A stretch of DNA of 64,000 nucleotides from Physcomitrium patens (Eukaryota > Streptophyta > Bryopsida > Funariales > Funariaceae): assembly GCF_000002425.4 (NCBI RefSeq), contig NC_037254.1:22397120-22461119 (forward strand), in the 5' to 3' direction. Shown piece by piece: positions 10,788 through 20,283 of this stretch. The position numbers were made by a program, and so were the translations under genes. The notes under the pieces were generated by a model. It was not told the DNA's origin and did no database searches. It saw only the letters and a list, made by a program, of their open reading frames with translations. The number at the start of each line of letters is the position of its first letter. Position 1 is the first letter of the stretch.

Positions 10788-12407
10788 TTGGAGAATGGAA
10801 ATATTATGTATAAGAAAGTTGATGATTTTAAAAGAAAAGAAAGAAAAAGATTATATAATATTGATGGACAATTACGCAAGATAGGTGCATTGCAAGATGA
10901 TGAGAGGATTTTGGGTGTTTATGAAGAAAATGGACTGGAAGATTCATTGGAATTGATTACATCTATTGGGTTAGAGGATAATGATAAGATTGTTGAGATT
11001 CATTCGAGAGAGGTTTATACCATGCTTGAATCTTTTCAAGCACTAGAAGTCACAGTAGAGACGAGATATAAAACGGCAGATAAGAAGGTAAAGCCTGTTG
11101 CCGGACCATTACCAGAGGTTTCTAAAGAACAAATGGGAGAAGCATCAAAAGAAGCAAGTTTAAGAGATCCAATGAGTATTGGACATCAGTTTACTGAAGA
11201 GACTTTTGAAGAATTGAAGATTGGTTCTAATGGTTCTTTATTGCCAGAGGAAATTACTTGTTTCAAAAAGATGTTGGCTAAACAAGGTAGATCGTTTGCC
11301 TTCGAATCTCATGAAATTGGGTGTGTGGATCCAAATATTATAACACCTATGGTTATCTTCACTGTACCGCATGTACCTTGGAATCTAAGACCGATTCCAG
11401 TATCGTGTACACATTTACCTAAATTGGTGGAACTATTAAAAGAAAAGATAAAGATGAAAATATTGGAACCTTCATTTGCGCTGTATTCTAGTCGATGGTT
11501 TACGGTACCTAAGAAGAATGGGTCACTACGGTTTATTCAAGATATGCAACCGGTGAATGCAATAACTTTCAGGAATGCAGGAATTGGACCTATTGTGGAT
11601 GAATTTGCTGAGGCGTTTGCTGGAAGGGCGATCTATTCAATGGGTGATTTGTATTTAGGTTATGATCAATTTCAACTTGCTGAAGGAAGTAGAGATATGA
11701 CAACGATGAGGACACCACTTAGATTGGTTAGAATGTGCACTCTTCTTCAAGGCGCGACCAACTCAGTTGCGCATATGATGAATGGGATGAATAAGGTATT
11801 GAGAGATTTTATTCCGGAAAAGACTATGCCTTTTCTGGATGATGTTCCTATAAAAGGGTGCAGAGAAGGAGACAAGGATGAAACTTTAGATACGAGGGGG
11901 TGTCCCAGATATGTTGTTGACCATATACAAGATTGTGAAAAGATTTTAACTCGGCTTGGAGAAGTTCATCTTACATTATCGGGTTTGAAGTCCGTATTTG
12001 GAGTACGAGAGGTTGCAATTGTTGGAAATTTATGTGGATCCTATGGAAGAAAACCAGATCCGACTAAAGTTGATGCAATTGGAAGGATGAAAGAGGATTG
12101 TGATTCTTTAACAGAGGTTCGCAGGTTTTTGGGTGCATGTGTATTTTATCGAATCTGGATCCCTCATATTGCTCACATAGCGGATCTATTATATGAACTA
12201 TTACGCAAGGGTTACCGATTTAAATGGAAAGAACGGCATATTCAGGTAATGCAAAGATTGAAGAATTTATTGATGTCACCTCCAATATTGAGGAAGGTTG
12301 ATTATAAGTGCAATAGACCAGTGATTCTTACTATGGACGCTAGTCCAATTGCCGTTGGATGGGCTGTGGGTCAAGATGATTCAAATGGGAGTAGATTTGC
12401 AGTTTGA
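10788..12407 (+). CDS. Reverse transcriptase with N-terminal RNase H, element B
   Basis: 539 residues copying RNA into DNA in the particle. RT motifs in order: WFTVPKKNGSLRFIQDMQ, SMGDLYLGYDQFQL (A has SMDDLYSGYDQ; the Asp before Leu is kept), QGATNSVAHMM and PFLDDVPIKG (FLDD). RNase H starts at TMDASPIAVGWAV. The frame ends with TGA after SRFAV; the following FGAKVLSIRQRAYSQ continues RNase H in the same frame to 14186. A has the same TGA, so the stop predates the two copies. CGA to TGA by a single CpG transition would explain it, as would read-through. The first Met is probably not the true start; the frame is open back to the gag stop. Confidence 0.85.
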   Translation: MENGNIMYKKVDDFKRKERKRLYNIDGQLRKIGALQDDERILGVYEENGLEDSLELITSIGLEDNDKIVEIHSREVYTMLESFQALEVTVETRYKTADKKVKPVAGPLPEVSKEQMGEASKEASLRDPMSIGHQFTEETFEELKIGSNGSLLPEEITCFKKMLAKQGRSFAFESHEIGCVDPNIITPMVIFTVPHVPWNLRPIPVSCTHLPKLVELLKEKIKMKILEPSFALYSSRWFTVPKKNGSLRFIQDMQPVNAITFRNAGIGPIVDEFAEAFAGRAIYSMGDLYLGYDQFQLAEGSRDMTTMRTPLRLVRMCTLLQGATNSVAHMMNGMNKVLRDFIPEKTMPFLDDVPIKGCREGDKDETLDTRGCPRYVVDHIQDCEKILTRLGEVHLTLSGLKSVFGVREVAIVGNLCGSYGRKPDPTKVDAIGRMKEDCDSLTEVRRFLGACVFYRIWIPHIAHIADLLYELLRKGYRFKWKERHIQVMQRLKNLLMSPPILRKVDYKCNRPVILTMDASPIAVGWAVGQDDSNGSRFAV

Positions 12408-14186
12408 TTTGGGGCTAAAGTTTTAAGTATTCGTCAGCGTGCATATTCGCAAGTCAAAAGAGAACTTTGGGGAGTCGTTTCGGCTATGAAAGCTGAAAAG
12501 GACTATTTGATTGGGGCAGTAGTAGTAATTGAAACACATTGCTTGCCATTGCTTGAAATGATTATTAACTGTTCAACACCAGATATTGCAATGTTGAGAT
12601 GGATTGCTTATATTAAGTCACTAAATCTAGAATTTAAGCATATCACTGGGAAGGACAATTTAATAGCAGACATGCTATCTCGAGCAAGATACGAGAGGGA
12701 GGACGAAATGGTTGAAGATATTGATGATGTCGGATTGAAATTCTATTCAATATCAAATCTCAACAGAGAAGACAAGCTATTTCTTGAAGAATCTTATGAA
12801 GGAGAATTATTGGATATTAGTGATTATTTGAATACCTTGACTAAAGAGGGGAATTGGTCTACAGAAAAATTCAAACAAATAAGAATAAAAGCATATGGAT
12901 TTTTACTTCGAGATGGATTCTTATGGAAGAGACCGAAGAAAGGAATTGGGATGCCACAACGAGTGATAGGCAAAAAAGAAGAAAAACTAAAATTATTAAA
13001 GGAGTTTCATGATAGTTTATGGGCAGGCCATAGCGGAATCTGGGCTACTTTTGCTAAACTCAAGGAACGATATTGGTGGAAAAATATGTATCGAGATGTG
13101 CTCTCATTTGTAGAGTCATGTGAAATCTGTCAATCGTATTCTAATATCCGACATCGAGATGGTCTTCATCCTACGTATCCTCTGGCTATTCATTTTAAAT
13201 GGGTTGTTGATTTGGTTATTATGTTGGTTGGGTTATGGCAGATGAGATATTTGGTTTTAGCTCGTGAAGATTTATCAAATCAAGTAAAAGGAAGAGCATT
13301 GAGGACAAAATCTACAGAGGGGATTTGTAGGTTTTTGCTTGAAGATGTCATTAGCCATTACGGGTGCGTAGGAAAAATCACTACAGATCGTGGAGAATTA
13401 AATGCACAAAAAGCTCGTAAGTTCTTTGAAAGATGTGGAGTTAAACTATCACTGACTACTGCTTATAATCCAGAAGAGAATGCAAAAAGCGAACGTGGTC
13501 ACCCACTGATTGTGAAAGCATTGGTTAAAGTTTGTAATGGGAAAGTTAAACAGTGGCCACGGCTTTTGTCATTTGCATTATGGGCTGATCGAACAACACA
13601 TAGCTCGGTGACAGGATATATGCCAGTAGAACTTATGACTGGTCAAAAACCAATTATGCCGATTGAAGAAAAGGTACTTACTTGGAGTATGCTACCATGG
13701 GAAGATGGATTGACAAGAGAAGAACTTCTGGCTATTAGGATTCGACAATTGGAGCAAAGAACGGAAGATGTGCAGATAGCATTGGAAAGGTTAAAAAGAG
13801 CAAGGTTACAAAATAAGGCGCGATTCGATAAGCAACATCGATTGAGACCAAAAGCAATCGAGGAAGGTGACTGGGTACTTGTTTATGACAATAGTCTGGA
13901 TAATCAACATAGTACTTTGCGGGAATTTTCAAAACGTTGGTTTGGACCATATGTTGTAACAACTGTTCATGATAATGCGACTTATTCATTACGGGAGTTA
14001 GATGGTACAAAATTGAAAATACCAATTGCAGGGAAGAGAGTAAAAATATTTAAACGAAGACACGCAGAGATGAATATGGAAGACCTTAATGAAGGTATAG
14101 AGATTCCGCAGCAAGAAGATGAAAGTGATTTGGATAATGAAGGTGACGAAGACAAACTGGACAAATACGTAGAGGATATATTCTGA
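12408..14186 (+). CDS. RNase H C-terminus and integrase, element B
   Basis: In the same frame as RT and separated only by the TGA; the longest ATG-started part is 12486-14186, 566 residues. It begins with the rest of RNase H (RELWGVVSAMKAEKDYLIG, HITGKDNLIADMLSRA). The integrase zinc region is FHDSLWAGHSG...CEICQ. Core acidic residues: Asp in KWVVDLVIM, Asp in TTDRGEL, Glu in NAKSERGH. A C-terminal region with GDWVLVYDNSLDNQHST and WFGPYVV is the GPY/F-type module. The last 40 residues are acidic. I see no chromodomain. Integrase joins the LTR ends to the target; from flanks in this window the family seems to make 4-bp duplications. Confidence 0.85.
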   Translation, partial: FGAKVLSIRQRAYSQVKRELWGVVSAMKAEKDYLIGAVVVIETHCLPLLEMIINCSTPDIAMLRWIAYIKSLNLEFKHITGKDNLIADMLSRARYEREDEMVEDIDDVGLKFYSISNLNREDKLFLEESYEGELLDISDYLNTLTKEGNWSTEKFKQIRIKAYGFLLRDGFLWKRPKKGIGMPQRVIGKKEEKLKLLKEFHDSLWAGHSGIWATFAKLKERYWWKNMYRDVLSFVESCEICQSYSNIRHRDGLHPTYPLAIHFKWVVDLVIMLVGLWQMRYLVLAREDLSNQVKGRALRTKSTEGICRFLLEDVISHYGCVGKITTDRGELNAQKARKFFERCGVKLSLTTAYNPEENAKSERGHPLIVKALVKVCNGKVKQWPRLLSFALWADRTTHSSVTGYMPVELMTGQKPIMPIEEKVLTWSMLPWEDGLTREELLAIRIRQLEQRTEDVQIALERLKRARLQNKARFDKQHRLRPKAIEEGDWVLVYDNSLDNQHSTLREFSKRWFGPYVVTTVHDNATYSLRELDGTKLKIPIAGKRVKIFKRRHAEMNMEDLNEGIEIPQQEDESDLDNEGDEDKLDKYVEDIF

Positions 14187-14236
14187 ATCAAACAGTAATT
14201 GGATAAATTGGTGCATACCGGAGGATGCACAGGTTC

Positions 14237-14248
14237 AGAGGGGATGGA
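14237..14248 (+). promoter_or_regulatory. Polypurine tract of B
   Basis: CAGAGGGGATGGA-type purine run directly before the 3' LTR, the expected primer for plus-strand DNA synthesis. Confidence 0.7.
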
Positions 14249-15591
14249 TGTCGTATTGTAACACGAGTATACAGTGAAAATAAAAAGAAAAGGGAATTTT
14301 ATTAATATTCAGTTACCTCAAATATTGGGAGCATCGACCAACTCCAGTGCAAATACTGAGTGGTCAGGTTCAGTCGCTCCGTTACAGTCAGCCGGGGCAT
14401 ACTGAAATACTGCGTTCGATTCCAATAATAGGAATCAGCAGGAAGAGAAGGGCCAATTCACACGACGGGTTCGAAGAGCCAATTGGATCCAATTTTGAGA
14501 ATCTAAACTGGGTCGTCTTATCCAATATGAGATCTGAATTGGCCGGTCAATCCAATGCAGTCTAATTACGGGAAATCCAAGTCTTACTACGGATCTTAGC
14601 CAATCTGACGCGAAGACCAATTGGACCCAATTACGGGAACATCCAGGTTACTACTGGACTCTTATCCAATATGAGACGTGAATTGGTCGGGCGACTCAAT
14701 GTGGTCCCGATTACGGGGTTTCGATTCTGTTTCGGTCTGTCCTGTTCTCTGTGCCATTTCAAGGAACGTTGTTTTCGGTAAATGGATTTCTTAAAGGTAA
14801 AAACGGAGGAGAAAGCTCTAACGGCGAGAGCCAATTTCAGATCCAAGCTTGACGGTGGGAGCCAATTCCGGATCTAAGACGGAAGATTGAAGAAATTCAA
14901 AGGATAAGGTTAGGGGGGATATAGTTTTGGAGTGGTGGGGGTTTTTTTTTTTCAAGGGGAAATCGGGGGGAGAAGCGAGTTTTTCAAGCTTTTGCAAGGT
15001 TACCAGTTCGGTTTTCATTGGAGGTTTTTGAAGATCAAGGGAATTAGAGAGAGGAGCTTCATGCTTCGGGTCGGGGAAGGAAAGACATAGGATTTGGATT
15101 TTTCTTCTTCGTAGAGTTTTGGGGAAGACTGAGGCAATCGCTGCTGAAGTCAGTGTTGTAATGGTGAATTGGGATTTTTAAATGAAGTGGGTTTGAATAC
15201 TCTTGACTGTTTTGTGAAATCGAGTTACGTCTGTGATTGAAGGATTAAAAGGGTGTCTATAGGATTGAGTATGCGGAGTGAATGAAATTTATTGGATTAA
15301 TCTAACAAGACAGTCAGCAGATACAAGATCGTAAGTACAAAGTGGTATTGAAGATTAATAGTTTGGATTGTTTGGGATTCTCTGTAACATCTAGAGACCT
15401 ATCGGTTGGGGCAAAAAGAACTTCGACAAGCAGTCGAAGAGCATCCGTATAGATTTACGGTACATTGTTGTAGTCGTTTATATTCCAGCAGTCAAAACTG
15501 ATAGACTGCTTGACTATCGGCGAATCTCCATACTACCTTCTACAGCCAGACGCTCGGCACGTTCTCGAGCAGGAAAGCACGTAATACGACA
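14249..15591 (+). repeat. 3' LTR of element B (1343 bp)
   Basis: Starts TGTCGTATTGTAACACGAG and ends GCACGTAATACGACA. It has one copy of the 30-bp unit where the 5' LTR has about three. The 4 bases after it are CCGT, as at 6851-6854. Confidence 0.92.
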
Positions 15592-15656
15592 CCGTTAGAT
15601 GTGTACTTTTTTTTTTATCCAAGATTCATATTGGTGAATTCATTTTCATTCTAATA

Positions 15657-16662
15657 CTAGCTTGGATTCCCAATTTTGTTTATCATCCATTCTTGCTCTT
15701 CAATTCTTTGTTTTTGTTCTGATATCACCTTCTTACTGTGCTCTAAATCTTGTTTGCTACTGCCCTCTACATCCAATGCTCGCACTATACAATGTATTTG
15801 TGAAATGTGCTTCAATAAAGCATTCCTAAGAAGTATTTTTTTGGGCAATCGACCTTGTGGAAACGCCAACTAATTAATATCCATCGAAATTGAGATTTCA
15901 TTCTCCTCCTCTACTGCTAAACAAATTGGAACCCATTGTGATTCAATAAGTAGAACGACCTCTTGTGCCACTCTTCGACTTGACTCCTCAATTTTGTGTA
16001 TTACATCCATTGTATTGACATTCTAAATCAAAAAAATTTATTCTCTCTGTGGAGACACTAGCACTGGTACAAGACTTTCTTCTACTGGCATTGTTTGACG
16101 CAATGTGTGCATGATCACAACATACACATAATTAGAACAAAGCAAATAAGTAAATTTTTCTAATTTCCACTTGGCTCCTATCTCCGCATGAATACAAGTG
16201 GCTACGTATGCTACCTAGTTGAACACCATTCCTTCCAGTGTCCCTACCGCTGCATACAATAACTATTTGGACATATATGTGGGGTGTCGGTACAATCCTA
16301 ACCACCTCACCACAAAACAAAACCATTCTACGACTTCTGGTGAAATTGCCTCAATAATCCGCCAACCTTGGCTCCTCTCAAAGGCTCATATACCTTCTTT
16401 GAAATATCTTCTTGGACTGAAGTCACTTGAGTCATCAACTCCTTCCGCAATTTCTCCAATGGAAAGACATAGCACCTTTTCTAGGATTGTTCCATCAATC
16501 TTGATAATTTATCCTTGTACCACACTCAATCCATCCTCTAGGTCATAGTTCACAATATATTCGTCCACTAATGACACATTAATTGATGGTAAGTGATCTA
16601 ACATGTGCAAAAACTGGAACAATTGTGCATTCCAAAAGTCTTTTATTCTTTTCGGTGTCCAT
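15657..16662 (-). pseudogene. Accessory ORF of element D (unknown function, coiled-coil C-terminus)
   Basis: Reading in shifting frames gives a protein-like text starting MDTEKNKRLLECTIVPVF, then SLVDEYIVNYDLEDGLSVVQG, KIDGTILEKVLCLSIGEIA and DFSPRRYFKEG, and ending in a charged coiled-coil segment (QDLEHSKKVISEQKQRIEEQ). There are several stops and at least one frameshift (near 16576). It lies where E has spacer, protease and RT, so D has no protease or RT. I recall similar text from bryophyte repeats, but cannot verify it. Function is unknown; capture of a host gene is possible. Confidence 0.45.
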
Positions 16663-16839
16663 CAGATATCCAACTTCATTGGCTCCTAATAAGAACGGCT
16701 TAGATACATTCCACTCGATTTATCAAAGAATCTTGAGGACCTTGATTTATCTCCTCCATTTTTCTTTAGTTTTAGATCTACTGATCCCGATTATTGAAAT
16801 TGAACGGAGCATTACATTAGTGATAAGTATGCCTCGACT

Positions 16840-17709
16840 GCTTGCAATTCCCTAAACTCACGCATAATTATCACTAGCTCTAGAATTGAGACATTCACTG
16901 GCATAATGGTCAATCTGTTTGCAACGAAAATATTGAAGTGGTCTTCTTATACCTCCATCAGGCATATTGGGTATCTCCATCGATATATACCTAGTAGGCT
17001 TGTTCCGTGTAGGGTTAGAAAATGATCTTGGTTGTTCCGTTGGAATAGAGGGAACTTGGTTCGATGATGCCGGTGGAGCATATTGCTGATACCTCTACTA
17101 CTTCTTCCCATAGTTTTAGGAGTATGATGCAGACCCCTGATTAAAATTGGAACTTTGAAAGTTATTGAATGTTCAATTTTGTCGATTAGATCGATTTCCA
17201 TTTCATCCAAACGTATTTCATGATTGAACTTGATTGATGTCCTTGTGAGTTGGTCGGATCATAGTTTGATTACTGAATTGTTGTTACTTTTATAAATTCC
17301 AACAATTAGCTGTTAAGTGCTTTCCTCTGTAAAATATACATTGACCCATCATTTGTAAGGGTGAAGGGCATTCTGTTACCAAATGACCGTGGCCCTTACA
17401 ATTACTGCACCAAACATTGGTCCTAGTATTACTAGGCTTTTACCTCTTCTCCTTATCTTTGGCCATATTGACGGCCATTTCCTCTATTTTCTTTGTCATG
17501 TTCAACAATAAGGCTTCATTGGAATCTTTTTGGGTTGATATTGTTGGTAACTCTGTCGCAATTAATGCTTGTTGTTGATACAAAAAATGGAGAGCATATG
17601 TTGTTGTTACGTTTGATGGCATAGCTTGTAATGAGGTGATATTAACTGACTCATGAATATTGGCACTGGGATTGGCCCTTGTATCTAACATCCATAGATA
17701 ACTACCCAT
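16840..17709 (-). pseudogene. Gag C-terminus with zinc knuckles, element D
   Basis: Broken frames encode the nucleocapsid side of gag. An intact knuckle CSNCKGHGHLVTEC is visible near 17390, a second has lost a Cys (CIFYRGKHLTANC, Cys to Tyr) near 17320, and a third is near 16910 (CKQIDHYASEC). The preceding segment (LLNMTKKIEEMAVNMAKDKEKR) aligns with E. Several stops interrupt it. Confidence 0.7.
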
Positions 17710-17718
17710 TGATCTATT

Positions 17719-18447
17719 CTAAGTCGAATTTTGATAGCTGCCTTGAACTGGAAACATCGTAGCTCCCGTAGTTAAAAACTGATCATAATGGCATTCTTTC
17801 CAAATCTTGGCTCTATTAAGAGATGGAGACACCATAACGAGTTGAGCTTCCTTCACAAACATTTTTAATTTTGGTAGTTGCAAACCATTGATTAATATGG
17901 ATAAGATAAATACCTTCGGCATTTGGTGATTCAGCCACTTACTGAGTATATCAGCCACGCAGCCATAATATGATTCTACCGCCTCCTTTAGGATCATTTT
18001 GCTGTTCATTAACCTCTCTTGAAGATGATCCTCAAAACCTATTGGCCAAAAATGGGTTAAAAATATATTCTTCAATGCTTCCCAATTCAAAAATTGACCC
18101 ACTGGTTGGAGGTTGTACCATTCAAACACCGTCTCCTTTAAGGTTGTTGGCAACCATCGTAACCAAATATCTTTGGTTCTTCCATTATTGGCTACATATG
18201 CTGTCAAAAATTGAGACAAATATTGATTGGGATCCGTACCAAAAAAGCCCCTAAAAGTAGGTAATGGAGCCACGCTTATTGTGTGATCACTCACGTCACC
18301 CATTTGTACTGCTATTGGAACCACTTGACGACCCGTCGCTATTGAAGAGGACAATGTGCTGCTTAATCTTTTATTAAAATTACCACTGCCTTCTCCAATT
18401 ATCTTTTCTAGACTTTTTAACCTCCTCAATTTACTATTATTATTCAT
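17719..18447 (-). pseudogene. Gag core of element D
   Basis: A 242-residue open frame aligning with E (33990-34560): IAVQMGDVSDHTISVAPLPT, then the retrotransposon-gag helical domain with WLRWLPTTLKETVFEWYN and HFWPIGFEDHLQERLMNSKM. Gag assembles the particle. The Met at 18447 is probably internal; upstream the frame is disrupted and the leader is cut by the LTR at 18542-19794. Confidence 0.75.
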
Positions 18448-18541
18448 GAATAATTTATTGATTGAATTGGAGGTGAAAATGATGGATTTTGAAATATGCT
18501 GAATTGGCCCTTATTGGCAAGTAATTTATGCCATTCTACGA

Positions 18542-19794
18542 TGTCATACTGTAAATGCTTACAATATGTAAAAATTAGTTAAAACATATTATATGTTAAT
18601 AAATCTAAATGTGTGTTAAAGTGATTAATAGATTAAATTAAAAAGAGTTGGTAAAAAAAAAACTTTATTTTGTTTTCCTTACTTAGTTTGATTATAGTAT
18701 ATAAAAGTTATAGAACCTTAATGATAAGTATGAAGCCTTGAGAGGAGATAGGGGCCTAAAGATGAAGATTTAAACTAATAGGAGGTTAATTGGGAGGGAT
18801 GAAACCAAGGCATGATTGGATGAAGGTAGAAATAAGGATCTTCATTTCCATTGGTCGAAATCCATGCCCAATGGACTTTTAGGAGGCTGCCCGCGACCTT
18901 GATAAGGGTTTCGGCGACTTCAAAGAGGCCATTAGGAAATCAGAGGCAAGGATTGTAAAGTTTAGGATTTTGGCTACAATTTTTGTGCAAATTTTATAGG
19001 CTTTGGAGTTAGGGTGAATAAGTTATAGCCGTTTGAAGTTAAGGTGTCAATTTGAGACCTACTATTACTTTTTTGAGTTTAAGAGAAGTCTTACGGAAGC
19101 TTTTGGAGATCAAAAGGTGCGGCTGGAAGAAAAACTTCAAGACATACATCTTTTGCGAAGGAAATTTTGCATTTGGAGTTTATGTGAAGGAGTTATAGGG
19201 AGTTAAAGACAGCGCATTCAAATCAAAGGTAATAAGTGAGCGGTTTTGTTCAAAGTAGTGTTAGGAGCCATAACTTGAGTTTTCGAACGAAATTTTGGCT
19301 CAATCTTTGGGAGAATGTAAAAATTTGTGTTAAAAAGCTATCTATATAAGTTTCGTGGCATTTGGACTTATGGTTTGTGAGATATGAAGAAAATTGTGTG
19401 CGGGTATATAAAGATTTGGGTTTGAAGCGACTGTTAGGATTTTGAAGATATCTCAAGTTCCGCGATGAACTTGCAATTGAAATTTGTTGTACAAATTAAT
19501 AACAACATATCAGTACTTCATGTAAATTTCGATCTTGTTTGGACGGTTGGATCAAGAGTTATGAGGTGTTGAGGTTCGGGAGAATTTCCACACAAGGATA
19601 TACAAGGTTTTAGAGTACTTCTACCAAATTTTGGATGTTGTTGGTTATTTAAGACTTAAGTATTTGGTATAATTGTTCCAAAAAGAGAACTTATATATAT
19701 AAAATTAGGATTTTTTTATTTTAAGCTTGATTGAGCAATTAGTGATAGCTAGAAGCCCAGCACTTTCTTGAGGCAAAACCTCTCTACCTCGACA
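18542..19794 (+). repeat. Solo LTR in element D gag leader (1253 bp)
   Basis: TGTCATACTGTAAATGC...TCTACCTCGACA, flanked by ACGA (18538-18541) and ACGG (19795-19798), a 4-bp target duplication with one transition. The reverse complement of the same LTR is at 62131-63382 in F. The right end (AGAAGCCCAGCACTTTCTTGAGG) is distantly like the end of the A/B LTR. Removing it and one duplication copy lets D align with E through the junction. It has no internal region, so it is a solo LTR. Confidence 0.88.
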
Positions 19795-20262
19795 ACGGAA
19801 CCAGTTTTTACAGAATCGATAGTTTCCGCTATTGGGATGGTATCCAATGGAGTACCCAATTCTTCTGTGTTTCTTCTACTTGCAGTTAATAAGCTCAAGA
19901 GATATGTTGGACTGTTGACAAAATTTCCTACGAGTGCTCTTGGTAATTTTCTTAATGGTATATATGTCTAAAATATTAGAGATCAGTCAGTTTTTCGATA
20001 TGCTCGGATATGCCGATAGGCATGCAACCATGGCTTAATCCAACTTTATTGACACTTCCTTTTTAACTTGCATTCTTGCTCGTTTCACAATGATTCTCTT
20101 GCTTGCGCTCTCTCTTGTCTTCCTTTCGATTGGTGTATTTTTTTTACTGCAATGTTCTCATTCTTAATAACTATAATCTTTCATTATATACTGCTAAATT
20201 TGCTTCCTATTTCCGAGCTACTCATCTGGTAGTTAATTCTTAACACTCAATGCTATTATCAT
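19795..20262 (-). pseudogene. Gag leader region of element D
   Basis: On the minus strand this aligns with 33340-33790 in E: LPRALVGNFVN and TEELGTPLD correspond to LPRTLAGNFVN and VEEFGTPLE. It is the N-terminal extension of gag or an upstream ORF, full of stops. A basic coiled stretch like that of E is not clear. Confidence 0.55.
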
Positions 20263-20280
20263 TCCCTAATAGTGGTGCCA
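20263..20280 (-). promoter_or_regulatory. Decayed tRNA-Asp-type PBS of element D
   Basis: Minus strand TGGCACCACTATTAGGGA, three bases inside the LTR. It aligns with TGGCGCCACTGCTAGGGA of E and TGGCACCGCTGCCGAGGA of F, whose consensus pairs well with the 3' end of plant tRNA-Asp. Confidence 0.7.
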
Positions 20281-20283
20281 AAA

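Larger units (their letters stand above)
6855..15591 (+). mobile_element. Element B: Ty3/Gypsy-type retrotransposon with both LTRs
   Basis: Both LTRs (6855-8266 and 14249-15591), a PBS, gag-protease, RT, RNase H and integrase frames and a polypurine tract are present in the order expected of Ty3/Gypsy. The LTR ends form a 9-base inverted repeat, TGTCGTATT...AATACGACA at 14249 and 15591. CCGT flanks both ends (6851-6854, 15592-15595). From memory of the family, the integrase and protease text resembles ascomycete elements more than common plant Gypsy elements; I cannot verify this here. It lies head to head with A. It is structurally complete but carries an in-frame TGA in RNase H. Confidence 0.9.
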
